From: Clostridium sp. Cult2
GTDB lineage: Bacteria; Bacillota; Clostridia; Tissierellales; Tepidimicrobiaceae
Direction: 5' to 3'
Assembly (NCBI RefSeq): GCF_021655075.1
Contig: NZ_PPXX01000091.1
Location: forward strand, 1-49,767
DNA: 49,767 nucleotides
The notes beneath the pieces are model-generated. The model worked only from the letters and a program-made list of their open reading frames with translations. It searched no databases and was not told the origin of the DNA. Below, piece by piece: positions 34,884 to 43,255 of this stretch (positions are counted from its first letter, which is position 1; each line of letters starts with the position of its first letter). The position numbers and the translations under genes are program-made.

Positions 34884-37562
34884 ATGGCTGAAATGACCAT
34901 AAATGGTAAAACATATAAAGTAGAGGACCATATTACAGTACTTGAGGCCTGTAGAAAAATTGGAATAGACATACCAACTTTATGTTATGATGATAGATTA
35001 GAACCTCATGCTGCTTGTAGGTTATGTTTAGTTGAGGTGAAAGGTAAAGGAAAACTTGAAACCTCCTGTTCCCTTATGGTAAGGGATGGAATGGCTATAG
35101 AGACCCATAGCGAAAAAGTAATCAATGCAAGGAAAGATATACTAGATTTATTATTTTCAAATCATCCTAACGATTGTCTTACCTGTGATAAATCAGGGGA
35201 ATGTGCCCTTCAAAACTATTGTTTTGAATATGGTGTTGAAACGGGAACCTATGTAGGTGATAAAAAGAACTACCCTATAGATTATTCCAACCATTTCTAT
35301 ACCTATGACCCTAATAAATGTATTTTATGTGGTAAATGTGTTAGAGTATGTTCTGAGCTTCAAGGTACTGATGCGATTGGATTAGAAAATAGAGGGTTTG
35401 ATACTAAGGTGGTTACTCCTTTCGATATGGGATTAGCTACGTCCAATTGTGTATCCTGTGGAAACTGTGTTGTTGCATGTCCAGTAGGAGCTTTAATGCC
35501 AAAGAGAAAAGAAAAGTTTAGACTTTGGGAAGTGAAAAAAGTAAAAACAACTTGTTCTTACTGCGGTGTAGGTTGTCAAATAGAAATATTGGTAAAAGGA
35601 GATAAAGTTGTAGGAGTAGAACCAGCTAAAGGAAAGGCCAATAATGGATTACTCTGTGTTAAGGGTAGGTTTGGTTATCCCTTTATAAATCATCCAGATA
35701 GGTTAAAAACTCCTCTTATAAAGAGAGATGGTAAATTTGAAGAAGCCAGTTGGGATGAAGCATATAAATTAATAGTGAATAAAGTAAAAGAAATAAAGGA
35801 AGAATATGGATCAGAAGCCTTTGCAGGACTGACTTCAGCTAGATGTACAAATGAAGAAAATTATTTATTCCAGAAATTATTCAGAGCAGTAATAGGGACC
35901 AATAATGTAGACCACTGTGCTCGCCTCTGACATGCTTCAACGGTTGCAGGTCTTGCAACTACATTGGGAAGTGGTGCTATGACTAATAGCATAGAGGAAA
36001 TTTTGGATACAGATGCATTATTTGTAATTGGCTCTAATACTACAGAAAACCATCCAGTAATTGGTACGGTTATGAAAAGAGCTATTAAGAAAGGAGCAAA
36101 ATTAATAGTGGCAGATCCAAGGAGGATTGAATTAGCTGACTATGCAGATGTGTTCCTTCAGATAAAACCAGGTACAAATATAGCCCTATTAAACGGAATG
36201 ATGAATGTAATTATAAACCGTGGACTACATGATAAAAGGTTTATTGAAGAGAGAACGGAGAACTTTGAAGAATTTGAAAGGACAGTAAGGGAATATACTC
36301 CAGAAATAGTTGCAAAAATATGTGAAGTAGATGAAGAAGATATTATAAAAGCAGCCCTTATATATGCAGAAGCAGAAAAGGCTGGAATATACTATGCTAT
36401 GGGAATAACTCAACACACTACTGGAACTCATTCTGTAATGAGTATATCCAATCTAAGTCTTCTTTGTGGAAATATAGGCAAATCTTCTGCTGGTGTAAAT
36501 CCATTAAGAGGCCAAAACAATGTCCAAGGAGCTTGTGATATGGGTGGACTTCCAGCAGATTTACCAGGATATCAAAAAGTTTTTAAACCTGAAATACAGG
36601 AAAAGTTTGAAGAGTTGTGGGATTCAAATATTCCTAATAAAGTTGGCCTTACTATTCCAGAAATATTAGATGAAGCTGAAAATGGAAATATTAAGTTTAT
36701 ATATATAATGGGTGAGAATCCTATGGTATCAGATCCAGATATAAACCATGTAAGGAAAGCATTAACAAATCTAGACTTTTTGGTGGTACAGGATATCTTC
36801 TTAACTGAAACAGCAGAATTGGCTGATGTAGTATTACCGGCAGCTTCTTTTGCAGAAAAAGATGGAACCTTTACCAATACAGAAAGAAGAGTCCAAAGAG
36901 TAAGAAAGGCCATAGAACCAGTAGGGGATTCCAAACCTGATTGGAAGATAATAATGGAGATTATGAATAGACTGGGATATAAGGAAAAATATATCCATCC
37001 TTCTGAAATAATGGAGGAGATTAGGACTGTTGTACCCCAATATGGTGGGATTACCTATAGCAGATTAGAAGAAGAAGGTATACAATGGCCTTGTCCAACT
37101 TTAGACCATCCAGGAACTGAATATCTCCATAAGGATATAATTGCTAGAGGTAAAGGGTTATTTATGGCAATAGACCATAGAGAGAGTGCAGAGGTAGTAG
37201 ATGCAGAATACCCATTTATTTTTACTACAGGAAGAGTATTATACCATTATCATACAAGGACTATGACAGGGAGAGTAAAGGGATTAAACAAACTATCCCC
37301 TAAATCCTATGTTGAGATAAACGAAGTAACGGCTAATAAACTAGGTATTTCCCAAGGTGAAAAGGTAAGGTTAACCTCAAGACGGGGAAGTATAACGACA
37401 TGGGCTAAAATTACTGATATAATAGACGAAGATGTACTATTTATGCCCTTCCATTTTGCTGAAGGAGCAGCTAACTATCTTACTAATACAGAACTGGATT
37501 CTATTGCAAAGATTCCAGAATTAAAGGTGGCTGCTGTTAAAATAGAAAAACTAGGGAGTTGA
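34884..37562 (+). CDS. fdhA: Formate dehydrogenase catalytic subunit, selenocysteine (UGA at 35928)
   Basis: The frame meets TGA at 35928-35930 in DHCARL-U-HASTVAGL, exactly where selenocysteine ligates molybdenum or tungsten in FdhF-type enzymes, and runs on to TGA 37560-37562. The full protein has 892 residues with Sec349. The N-terminal [2Fe-2S] and [4Fe-4S] domain (CRLCLVE, HPNDCLTCDKSGEC, CILCGKCVRVC, CVSCGNCVVACP) is followed by the CSYCGVGC cluster, then bis-MGD domains with GSNTTENHPV, NPLRGQNNVQGACDMG and GEKVRLTSRRGS. It oxidises formate or reduces CO2. ATG 34884 is chosen, 9 nt after AGGAG; the TTG at 34875 abuts the site. Callers will split it into two frames. Confidence 0.95.
35931..35965 (+). 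promoter_or_regulatory. SECIS element of fdhA
   Basis: The hairpin at 35943-35959 is GTTGCA-GGTCT-TGCAAC, with its loop 18 nt after the UGA. The stem and GGTCT loop match the published E. coli fdhF SECIS hairpin as I recall it, which is strong support for SelB-dependent decoding. Confidence 0.85.
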
Positions 37563-37566
37563 ATCT

Positions 37567-38055
37567 ATGTTTAAAGTAGGTATAATTACAGCTAGTGATA
37601 AAGGTTCTACAGGAGAAAGAGAAGATATTAGTGGAAAGACTATAGATGAAATTGTGAAATCAAAAGGATATGAAGTGAAGAAACGGATAATTCTTCCTGA
37701 TGATGAAGAAAAGCTTTTAAAAGAGATGATATATATGGCTGATGAACTAAAGGTAGATTTAATCTTAACTACAGGAGGAACAGGTTTTAGCAAAAGAGAT
37801 GTAACACCTGAAGCCACTATTAGAGCTTGTGATAGGATGGCTAATGGTATAGCTGAGGCTATGAGATACTATAGCCTTAGTATTACCCCAAGGGCTATGC
37901 TATCTAGGGCAGTTTCGGGAATAAGGGGAGAAACCTTAATAATAAACTTGCCAGGAAGTCCAAAGGCAGTTAGAGAATCTTTAGAATATATAATGGATAG
38001 CCTTCACCATGGTTTAGAAATATTAACAGGTAAAACTGGTGATTGTGCTAGGTAG
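37567..38055 (+). CDS. mogA: Molybdopterin adenylyltransferase (MogA/MoaB family)
   Basis: The protein has 162 residues of the MoCF-binding fold: GIITASDKGSTGEREDISGK, DLILTTGGTGFSKRDVTPEA, SRAVSGIRGETLIINLPGSPKAV. It activates molybdopterin by adenylation before metal insertion by MoeA. It follows fdhA by 4 nt, so cofactor supply is co-expressed with the enzyme. Confidence 0.92.
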   Translation: MFKVGIITASDKGSTGEREDISGKTIDEIVKSKGYEVKKRIILPDDEEKLLKEMIYMADELKVDLILTTGGTGFSKRDVTPEATIRACDRMANGIAEAMRYYSLSITPRAMLSRAVSGIRGETLIINLPGSPKAVRESLEYIMDSLHHGLEILTGKTGDCAR

Positions 38056-38064
38056 GTGGGAAAT

Positions 38065-38676
38065 ATGAAAAAATTTGGTACAGCTGTCATATTGGCAGGA
38101 GGTAAAAGTACTCGGATGGGCTTTGACAAACAATTTTTAAGGATAAACGAGAGAAGACTTATAGATAATTTAAGAAGGAAATTAAGTAAACTTTTTGATG
38201 AAATAATAGTAGTAACTAACAAGTCCGAATATTACCTAGGATTTACAGATAAAATAACCAAGGATATAATAGTAGGAAAAGGCCCCTTATCTGGAATTCA
38301 TGCTGGATTAAGTGTGGCTTCAAGCCAATATGTTTATTTTGTAGCCTGTGATATGCCTAACATCAATCTAGATTATATTGAGTATATGAAAGGTGAATTA
38401 AAGAATTTAGAAGTAAAAGCATGTATAACCAAATATGGTGAATGGATAGAGCCTTTTAATGCTTTTTATTCTAAGGATATGATAAAGGATATAGAAGAAC
38501 ATTTATTATCAAATAAAAAGTCCGTTAATTCCTTGCTATATAAACTGACTGTTTATTATATAGAAGAAGAAAGAGCTAGAGAATTTAGCTCTAATTGGGA
38601 TATGTTTTTAAACTTAAACACTAAAGATGAATTAAATGATTTCTTAAAAGCCCAAAATAGTAAAAAATTGAGGTAA
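38065..38676 (+). CDS. mobA: Molybdenum cofactor guanylyltransferase
   Basis: This 203-residue nucleotidyltransferase has AVILAGGKSTRMGFDKQFL (GTP site), GPLSGIHAGLSV and VACDMPNINLDYI. It adds GMP to Moco to give the bis-MGD form needed by formate dehydrogenase. The GTG at 38056 is in frame, but AGGTGG ending there fits ATG 38065 better. The gene lies between mogA and fdhD in the same run. Confidence 0.92.
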   Translation: MKKFGTAVILAGGKSTRMGFDKQFLRINERRLIDNLRRKLSKLFDEIIVVTNKSEYYLGFTDKITKDIIVGKGPLSGIHAGLSVASSQYVYFVACDMPNINLDYIEYMKGELKNLEVKACITKYGEWIEPFNAFYSKDMIKDIEEHLLSNKKSVNSLLYKLTVYYIEEERAREFSSNWDMFLNLNTKDELNDFLKAQNSKKLR

Positions 38677-38681
38677 TTATT

Positions 38682-39464
38682 ATGGATAGCACTAAAAAAG
38701 TAAATATTATGAGGATAAAAGGAAAGGAATCAAAGGAGGAAGGGGATATGGTTATAATAGAATATCCCTTTACCATTTTTATTAACGACGAAGAGATTAT
38801 AACCTTATTGTGTAGTCCTAATTCCTTGAAAGAATTGATGGTAGGGTTTTTACATTCTGAAGGATTCATATCCGCTCTTTCAGATATAGATAGGATTAGG
38901 ATAGATGAAGAAAAGGGATTAGGCTATATCTATATGAAGGATATAAACAAATTTAACGAAAAACTTAGAGGTAAAAGGACTATTACTTCAGGATGTGGGA
39001 AAGGGACCCTCTTTTACAATGTATTAGATTCCTTTAAGTCGAAAAAAATAGAAAAACCTTTGCCCTTAGAAATAGACAAGATAAAAGAAATTGTTAGACA
39101 ATTCAATAAAAAATCTGAACTTTTCTTAAATACTGGCGGAGTTCATAGTTGTGCATTGTGTAGTTACCATGATATAATAATATTCGAAGAGGATATAGGA
39201 AGACATAATGCATTAGATAAGGTGTTTGGGAAAGCACTATTAGAGGAAATTGATGTGAGGAATAAGATAATTTTAACTAGTGGCAGAATTTCCTCTGAAA
39301 TTCTTATAAAAGGTACTAAAAGGCAGGTACCTGTAATAGTCTCTAGGTCTGCTCCTACTAGCCTAGCTGTAGAGATGGCCAAAGAACTAGGAATTACCCT
39401 TATAGGATTTGCAAGGGGAGAAAAAATGAATATCTATTCGAATTTTCCGAGTTTAATCTTCTAA
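38682..39464 (+). CDS. fdhD: Formate dehydrogenase accessory sulfurtransferase FdhD
   Basis: The protein has 260 residues with FdhD motifs CSPNSLKELMVGFLHSEGFI, TSGCGKGTLFYNV (single conserved-loop cysteine), TGGVHSCALC, DIGRHNALDKVFG and TSGRISSEILIK. FdhD moves sulfur from a desulfurase onto the bis-MGD cofactor and is required for active formate dehydrogenase. The usual CxxC of the E. coli protein is one cysteine here, as in many clostridial homologues. It is the last gene before the riboswitch-like region. Confidence 0.93.
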   Translation: MDSTKKVNIMRIKGKESKEEGDMVIIEYPFTIFINDEEIITLLCSPNSLKELMVGFLHSEGFISALSDIDRIRIDEEKGLGYIYMKDINKFNEKLRGKRTITSGCGKGTLFYNVLDSFKSKKIEKPLPLEIDKIKEIVRQFNKKSELFLNTGGVHSCALCSYHDIIIFEEDIGRHNALDKVFGKALLEEIDVRNKIILTSGRISSEILIKGTKRQVPVIVSRSAPTSLAVEMAKELGITLIGFARGEKMNIYSNFPSLIF

Positions 39465-39465
39465 A

Positions 39466-39594
39466 GCATTTAGCCATGAAGATTAAGCCATTGGGTATCA
39501 GGAGAAATCCTTATACCTCCCGTATTTGGAAAGGAAGATTATAAAACCATAAGTTGCTTATGGTTTTTAACAGTCCTTTCTAGGACTTTTTTTT
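39466..39594 (+). promoter_or_regulatory. Candidate Moco/Tuco (molybdenum/tungsten cofactor) riboswitch
   Basis: The 5' leader of tupA holds conserved-looking blocks GGGTATCAGGAGAAATCC (39493-39510), CCTCCCG (39516-39522) and TTTGGAAAGGAAG (39525-39537). An 11-bp hairpin with a TTG loop (39543-39567) and an intrinsic terminator follow. CCTCCCG...GAAAGG plus a terminal hairpin is the pattern I recall for the Moco RNA motif, whose variant Tuco lies before tungsten genes. The next genes are the tungstate transporter, which fits a cofactor-sensing off-switch. Covariance search was not possible. Confidence 0.6.
39572..39594 (+). terminator. Intrinsic terminator of the tupA leader
   Basis: A six-base-pair stem AGTCCT/AGGACT with TTCT loop is followed by seven T. 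It lies between the riboswitch-like region and tupA, so it is the likely expression platform. Confidence 0.8.
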
Positions 39595-39666
39595 ATTCCC
39601 AAAAACAGATAAGATGGTTCTTACTGTTTGAAAAGAGAAGTACAATAAATTAAGGAGGGGATTTTA

Positions 39667-40500
39667 ATGAAAAAGTTTTTAGTATTAGCATTGAGTGTTG
39701 TACTTATACTCACAATGTTAGCAGGTTGTGGACAAACTAAGGAGGAAGAAGGTGGTAGAATAATCTTATCCACAACTACCAGTACTCAAGATAGTGGATT
39801 ATTAGACTACATATTACCAAAATTTGAAGAAAAAACTGGAATAGAAGTTGATGTTATAGCAGTAGGTACTGGTAAAGCTCTTCAAATGGGGAAAGATGGA
39901 GAAGCAGATATACTTTTAGTTCATGCTAAAGAATCTGAAGAAGAATTTGTTGCAGAAGGTCATGGTCTAGAAAGACATGATGTAATGTATAATGACTTTA
40001 TTCTAGTTGGGCCTGGTGAAGATCCATTAAAATTAAAAGAAAAAACACCAGATAATATATTAGAAGGATTAAAAGCTATATCAGAAAATGAATTTACTTT
40101 TGTTTCTAGAGGAGACGACTCAGGGACCCATAAAAAAGAACTTTCCATATGGAAGGAAGCAGGTATAGAGCCCCAAGGAGAATGGTATTTAGAAGCTGGA
40201 GCTGGCATGGGAGATGTGCTTAAGATTGCTGATGAGAAACAAGGATATACTATCACTGATAGAGCTACTTATTTAAGTATGAAAGATACATTGGAATTAG
40301 AAATAATTATTGAAGGAGACGAAAACTTATTTAACCAATATGGTATAATACCAGTAAATCCAGAAAAAAGCGATAAAATTAATGCAGAAGGTGCTAAGAA
40401 ATTTATGGACTGGATATTATCAGATGAAACCCAAGAGTTAATCAGTGAATATGGAGTAGAAGAATTTGGGATGCCATTATTTGTACCAAATGCAAAGTAA
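39667..40500 (+). CDS. tupA: Tungstate-binding lipoprotein TupA
   Basis: The protein has 277 residues with a lipoprotein signal (LTMLAGC, Cys21) and the TupA signature STTTSTQDSGLLDYILP, where the TTTS residues bind the oxyanion. VSRGDDSGTHKKE and GAGMGDVLKIA follow. It delivers tungstate (possibly molybdate) to TupBC. The leader carries a candidate cofactor riboswitch. ATG 39667 is preceded by AAGGAGGGG. A strong hairpin after the gene probably keeps tupA at higher level than tupBC. Confidence 0.93.
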   Translation: MKKFLVLALSVVLILTMLAGCGQTKEEEGGRIILSTTTSTQDSGLLDYILPKFEEKTGIEVDVIAVGTGKALQMGKDGEADILLVHAKESEEEFVAEGHGLERHDVMYNDFILVGPGEDPLKLKEKTPDNILEGLKAISENEFTFVSRGDDSGTHKKELSIWKEAGIEPQGEWYLEAGAGMGDVLKIADEKQGYTITDRATYLSMKDTLELEIIIEGDENLFNQYGIIPVNPEKSDKINAEGAKKFMDWILSDETQELISEYGVEEFGMPLFVPNAK

Positions 40501-40517
40501 TTAATATATAAAAGTTT

Positions 40518-40556
40518 AAGCTGCATATTTTATCTAATTAGTAAAATATGCAGCTT
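40518..40556 (+). terminator. Intercistronic hairpin between tupA and tupB
   Basis: A perfect 15-bp stem (40518-40532 with 40542-40556) with 9-nt loop has only a short T-run. It is probably a partial terminator or mRNA stabiliser giving excess binding protein. Confidence 0.65.
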
Positions 40557-40566
40557 TATACTATAG

Positions 40567-41268
40567 GTGGTGATTATTATAGATTATATATCAGAAGGTT
40601 TTAATGAAGCAATTAGGTTGTTGTTAGGTTTTGATAGTGAAGTATACAGTATAATATTTTTATCCTTGTTCGTCTCTACTACTGCAACTATAGTTTCATC
40701 TTTAATTTGTATTCCATTGGGAATTCATTTAGGTATTAATGAATTTAAAGGGAAAAGAGCTTTTTCTAGAATGCTTTATACTTTTATGAGTATTCCTTCA
40801 GTAATTGTAGGGTTGGTGGTAGCAATTCTACTTTCAAGAAAAGGACCCTTTGGTAAATTTGACCTTCTATATACTCCAAAGGCAATGATAATAGCACAAG
40901 TCTTGCTAGTAACACCATTGGTTTTAGGCCTTACATATAGCCTTTCAAAAAATAGAGGTAAGGAAATAGAAAAAATAGGTATAACCTTAGGAGCAGACAA
41001 GAAGGATATTATAATATTGACCATAAAGGAGTTTAAATTGGATTTGATAGTCAATGTAGTTACAGCTTTTTCTAGAGCCATATCGGAAGTAGGGGCAGTC
41101 ATGATAGTAGGTGGAAATATTAAAAATCGAACCAGGGTAATAACTACTACCATATCCATGATGAATTCCATGGGAGATTATCCTATGGCGATTGCTTTAG
41201 GTATAGTTTTACTTATAATTTCTTTTGTTATAAATAGCTTAATCTATTCTTATAGTGGAGAGGATTAA
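40567..41268 (+). CDS. tupB: Tungstate ABC transporter permease TupB
   Basis: This permease of about 230 residues has five to six helices and a binding-protein-dependent EAA-like loop (EIEKIGITLGADKKDIIILTIKE). The N-terminus DYISEGFNEAIRLLLGFDSE aligns with TupB. The only canonical starts, GTG 40567 and GTG 40570, lie within AGGTGGTGAT, which looks like the ribosome site itself. The natural start may be a rare ATT or ATA codon at 40573-40579 just before DYISEG. The stop overlaps the tupC ribosome site. Confidence 0.9.
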   Translation: MVIIIDYISEGFNEAIRLLLGFDSEVYSIIFLSLFVSTTATIVSSLICIPLGIHLGINEFKGKRAFSRMLYTFMSIPSVIVGLVVAILLSRKGPFGKFDLLYTPKAMIIAQVLLVTPLVLGLTYSLSKNRGKEIEKIGITLGADKKDIIILTIKEFKLDLIVNVVTAFSRAISEVGAVMIVGGNIKNRTRVITTTISMMNSMGDYPMAIALGIVLLIISFVINSLIYSYSGED

Positions 41269-41269
41269 T

Positions 41270-41902
41270 ATGGAGATATCAATTATTAATTTAAAAAAAT
41301 ATTATTCTGAAAGGCAGATATTGGATATTAAAAATCTAAATATTAAAAAAAGCCAAATTACTGGTATTATAGGGCCTAATGGCTCTGGGAAAACTACACT
41401 ATTAAATATAATATCTGGTTTAGATAAGGATTTTTCTGGTATTATTAAATATGATGGAAGATTATTGGACAAGAATATTTATAAAGGGATGACATTAGTA
41501 TCTCAAAAACCATATCTATTCAGAAGAAAAGTATATGAAAATATAGAATATCCTTTAAAAGTAAGGGGCATAAATAAAGGTAAAAGGAAACAAGTGGTAA
41601 GGGAAATAATGGAGAAATTTGAAATAGAAAAACTTAAGGATAAAAAAGGGCACCTTCTATCAGGAGGGGAATCCCAAAAGGTAAGTTTAGCTAGGGCCTT
41701 AGTATTTAATCCAGAACTATTACTATTAGATGAACCTACATCTAATATAGATCCAGTATCTATAAAGATAATGGAAAGGGAAATACTAAGGTATAATGAA
41801 GAAACTAAGGGAACTGTACTTATAGTAACCCATAATATAGAGCAATCTGAAAGATTATGTGATGATATCATTTATTTAGAATCTGGAAAGGTAGGTTATT
41901 AA
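41270..41902 (+). CDS. tupC: Tungstate ABC transporter ATP-binding protein TupC
   Basis: This 210-residue ATPase has Walker A GPNGSGKTT, signature LSGGESQKVSLARA, Walker B LLLLDEPTSNID and H-loop VTHNIEQSE. It has no regulatory C-terminal TOBE domain, as usual in TupC. ATG 41270 follows TupB's stop directly, with GGAGAGG upstream; an in-frame GTG at 41255 is unlikely. It energises tungstate uptake for the adjacent cofactor pathway. Confidence 0.92.
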   Translation: MEISIINLKKYYSERQILDIKNLNIKKSQITGIIGPNGSGKTTLLNIISGLDKDFSGIIKYDGRLLDKNIYKGMTLVSQKPYLFRRKVYENIEYPLKVRGINKGKRKQVVREIMEKFEIEKLKDKKGHLLSGGESQKVSLARALVFNPELLLLDEPTSNIDPVSIKIMEREILRYNEETKGTVLIVTHNIEQSERLCDDIIYLESGKVGY

Positions 41903-41904
41903 AT

Positions 41905-43131
41905 ATGGATTTTTTTGATGTAGTATCTGTAGGAGAAGCAAGGGAGAGGCTTATGGAAAACTTTGGAGAATATGAATTTCAAACAGAAGAAATATCTATA
42001 CTGGAAGCCACTGACAGAATTTTAGCAGAAGATATACATTCAAGTATTAATGTACCAGAGTTTAACCGTTCCACCGTTGATGGCTATGCAATTAAATCTA
42101 AAGATAGTCAAGGGGCTAGTGAATCTGTGCCAAGTCTATTTAATATCCTAGGAGAAGTAAAAATGGGAGAGGCTGTCAAAAACAGTATAAAATCTGGAGA
42201 GGCTATGTATGTTCCTACCGGGGGAATGATTCCCCAAGGAGCAGATGGAATGGTAATGGTAGAGTATACTGAAAAGCTAGACGAAGAAAACCTTATGGTA
42301 TATAAACCTATATCTTTTAATGAAAATATAATATTAAAAGGAGACGATATTGAAATAGGTGAAATAGCTTTAAAAAAGGGAAGGAAAATAACTCCTGAGG
42401 TAGTAGGAGTACTTGCTGCTTTGGGACTATCTAAAGTCAATGTATATAAAAAGCCAAAATTTTACGTAATTTCAACAGGAGATGAAATAATAGATTTAGA
42501 TGAGAAATTGGAATTAGGCAAAATTAGGGATATAAATAGCTATACTCTTTATTCCACTATAGTTAAACTAGGAGGAGAAGTTACTGGAAAAACCATTGTA
42601 AAGGATGATTATGAGCTTTTAAGAAAAGAAGTGGAAAAGGGTATAATCATTTCAGATATTGTACTGATTTCTGGAGGAAGTTCTGTAGGGACTAGGGATT
42701 ATACTGGAAAAGTAATAAATTCTTTTAGAGGTAAAGGAGTATTTGTTCACGGGATCTCCATAAAACCAGGGAAACCAACAATCTTAGGAGAAGGCAAGGG
42801 TAAGTTGATAGTTGGTCTTCCAGGCCACCCTGTATCTTCTATTATTGTATTTAGGACTATTGTTGAGGAATATATCCATAGAAAAATGGGGATTGTAGAT
42901 TATAAATTAAAAACCAAAGCTATAATGGATTTTAACTTTCCTTCATCACCAGGTCGAGAAACCTATCAAATGGTAAAATTGGAAGAAAGGGATGGCAAAG
43001 TCTACGCTACCCCTAGCTTTGGTAAATCTGGTATGATTACTTTATTATCAAACTCTGATGGATATATAATAATAAAAGCCCATGAAGAAGGAATATACAA
43101 GGGAGAAGAAAGAGAAGTTTATTTGATGTAA
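41905..43131 (+). CDS. moeA: Molybdopterin molybdenumtransferase MoeA
   Basis: This 408-residue standard MoeA has VPEFNRSTVDGYAIKS, PTGGMIPQGADGMVMVEYT, a MoCF domain with VLISGGSSVGTRDYT and LPGHPVSSIIVF, and a C-terminal beta domain (YQMVKLEERDGKVYATPS). It inserts molybdate or tungstate into adenylated molybdopterin. It lies 2 nt after tupC, which ties it to tungstate uptake. A paralogue follows 125 bp later. Confidence 0.94.
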   Translation: MDFFDVVSVGEARERLMENFGEYEFQTEEISILEATDRILAEDIHSSINVPEFNRSTVDGYAIKSKDSQGASESVPSLFNILGEVKMGEAVKNSIKSGEAMYVPTGGMIPQGADGMVMVEYTEKLDEENLMVYKPISFNENIILKGDDIEIGEIALKKGRKITPEVVGVLAALGLSKVNVYKKPKFYVISTGDEIIDLDEKLELGKIRDINSYTLYSTIVKLGGEVTGKTIVKDDYELLRKEVEKGIIISDIVLISGGSSVGTRDYTGKVINSFRGKGVFVHGISIKPGKPTILGEGKGKLIVGLPGHPVSSIIVFRTIVEEYIHRKMGIVDYKLKTKAIMDFNFPSSPGRETYQMVKLEERDGKVYATPSFGKSGMITLLSNSDGYIIIKAHEEGIYKGEEREVYLM

Positions 43132-43134
43132 AAC

Positions 43135-43164
43135 ATAAGTTATTGGTGCCTGGCACTAACTTAT
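43135..43164. repeat. GTGCC-T-GGCAC palindromic repeat
   Basis: ATAAGTTA...GTGCC-T-GGCAC-TAACTTAT forms a strong hairpin after moeA. GGTGCCTGGCAC palindromes are scattered between genes in many Firmicutes. It may also stop transcription. Confidence 0.5.
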
Positions 43165-43255
43165 TAGCTTATTGAAATAATTTGTGCTTTTTAACGTAAA
43201 AATTGTGGATAATCTACTGAATAGAATTATCAATTGAAAAGATAGGGGAGGTAAA

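Noticed and set aside
35964-37562. Separate formate dehydrogenase gene starting at TTG 35964
   Set aside because: It is in frame with the upstream part across a UGA at the selenocysteine position, followed by a SECIS hairpin; it is one gene.
43135-43164. Operator for a regulator of moeA, suggested by the GTGCC-T-GGCAC palindrome
   Set aside because: The same type of palindrome is a common intergenic repeat in Firmicutes and it lies directly after a stop codon, so a specific operator role is not supported.
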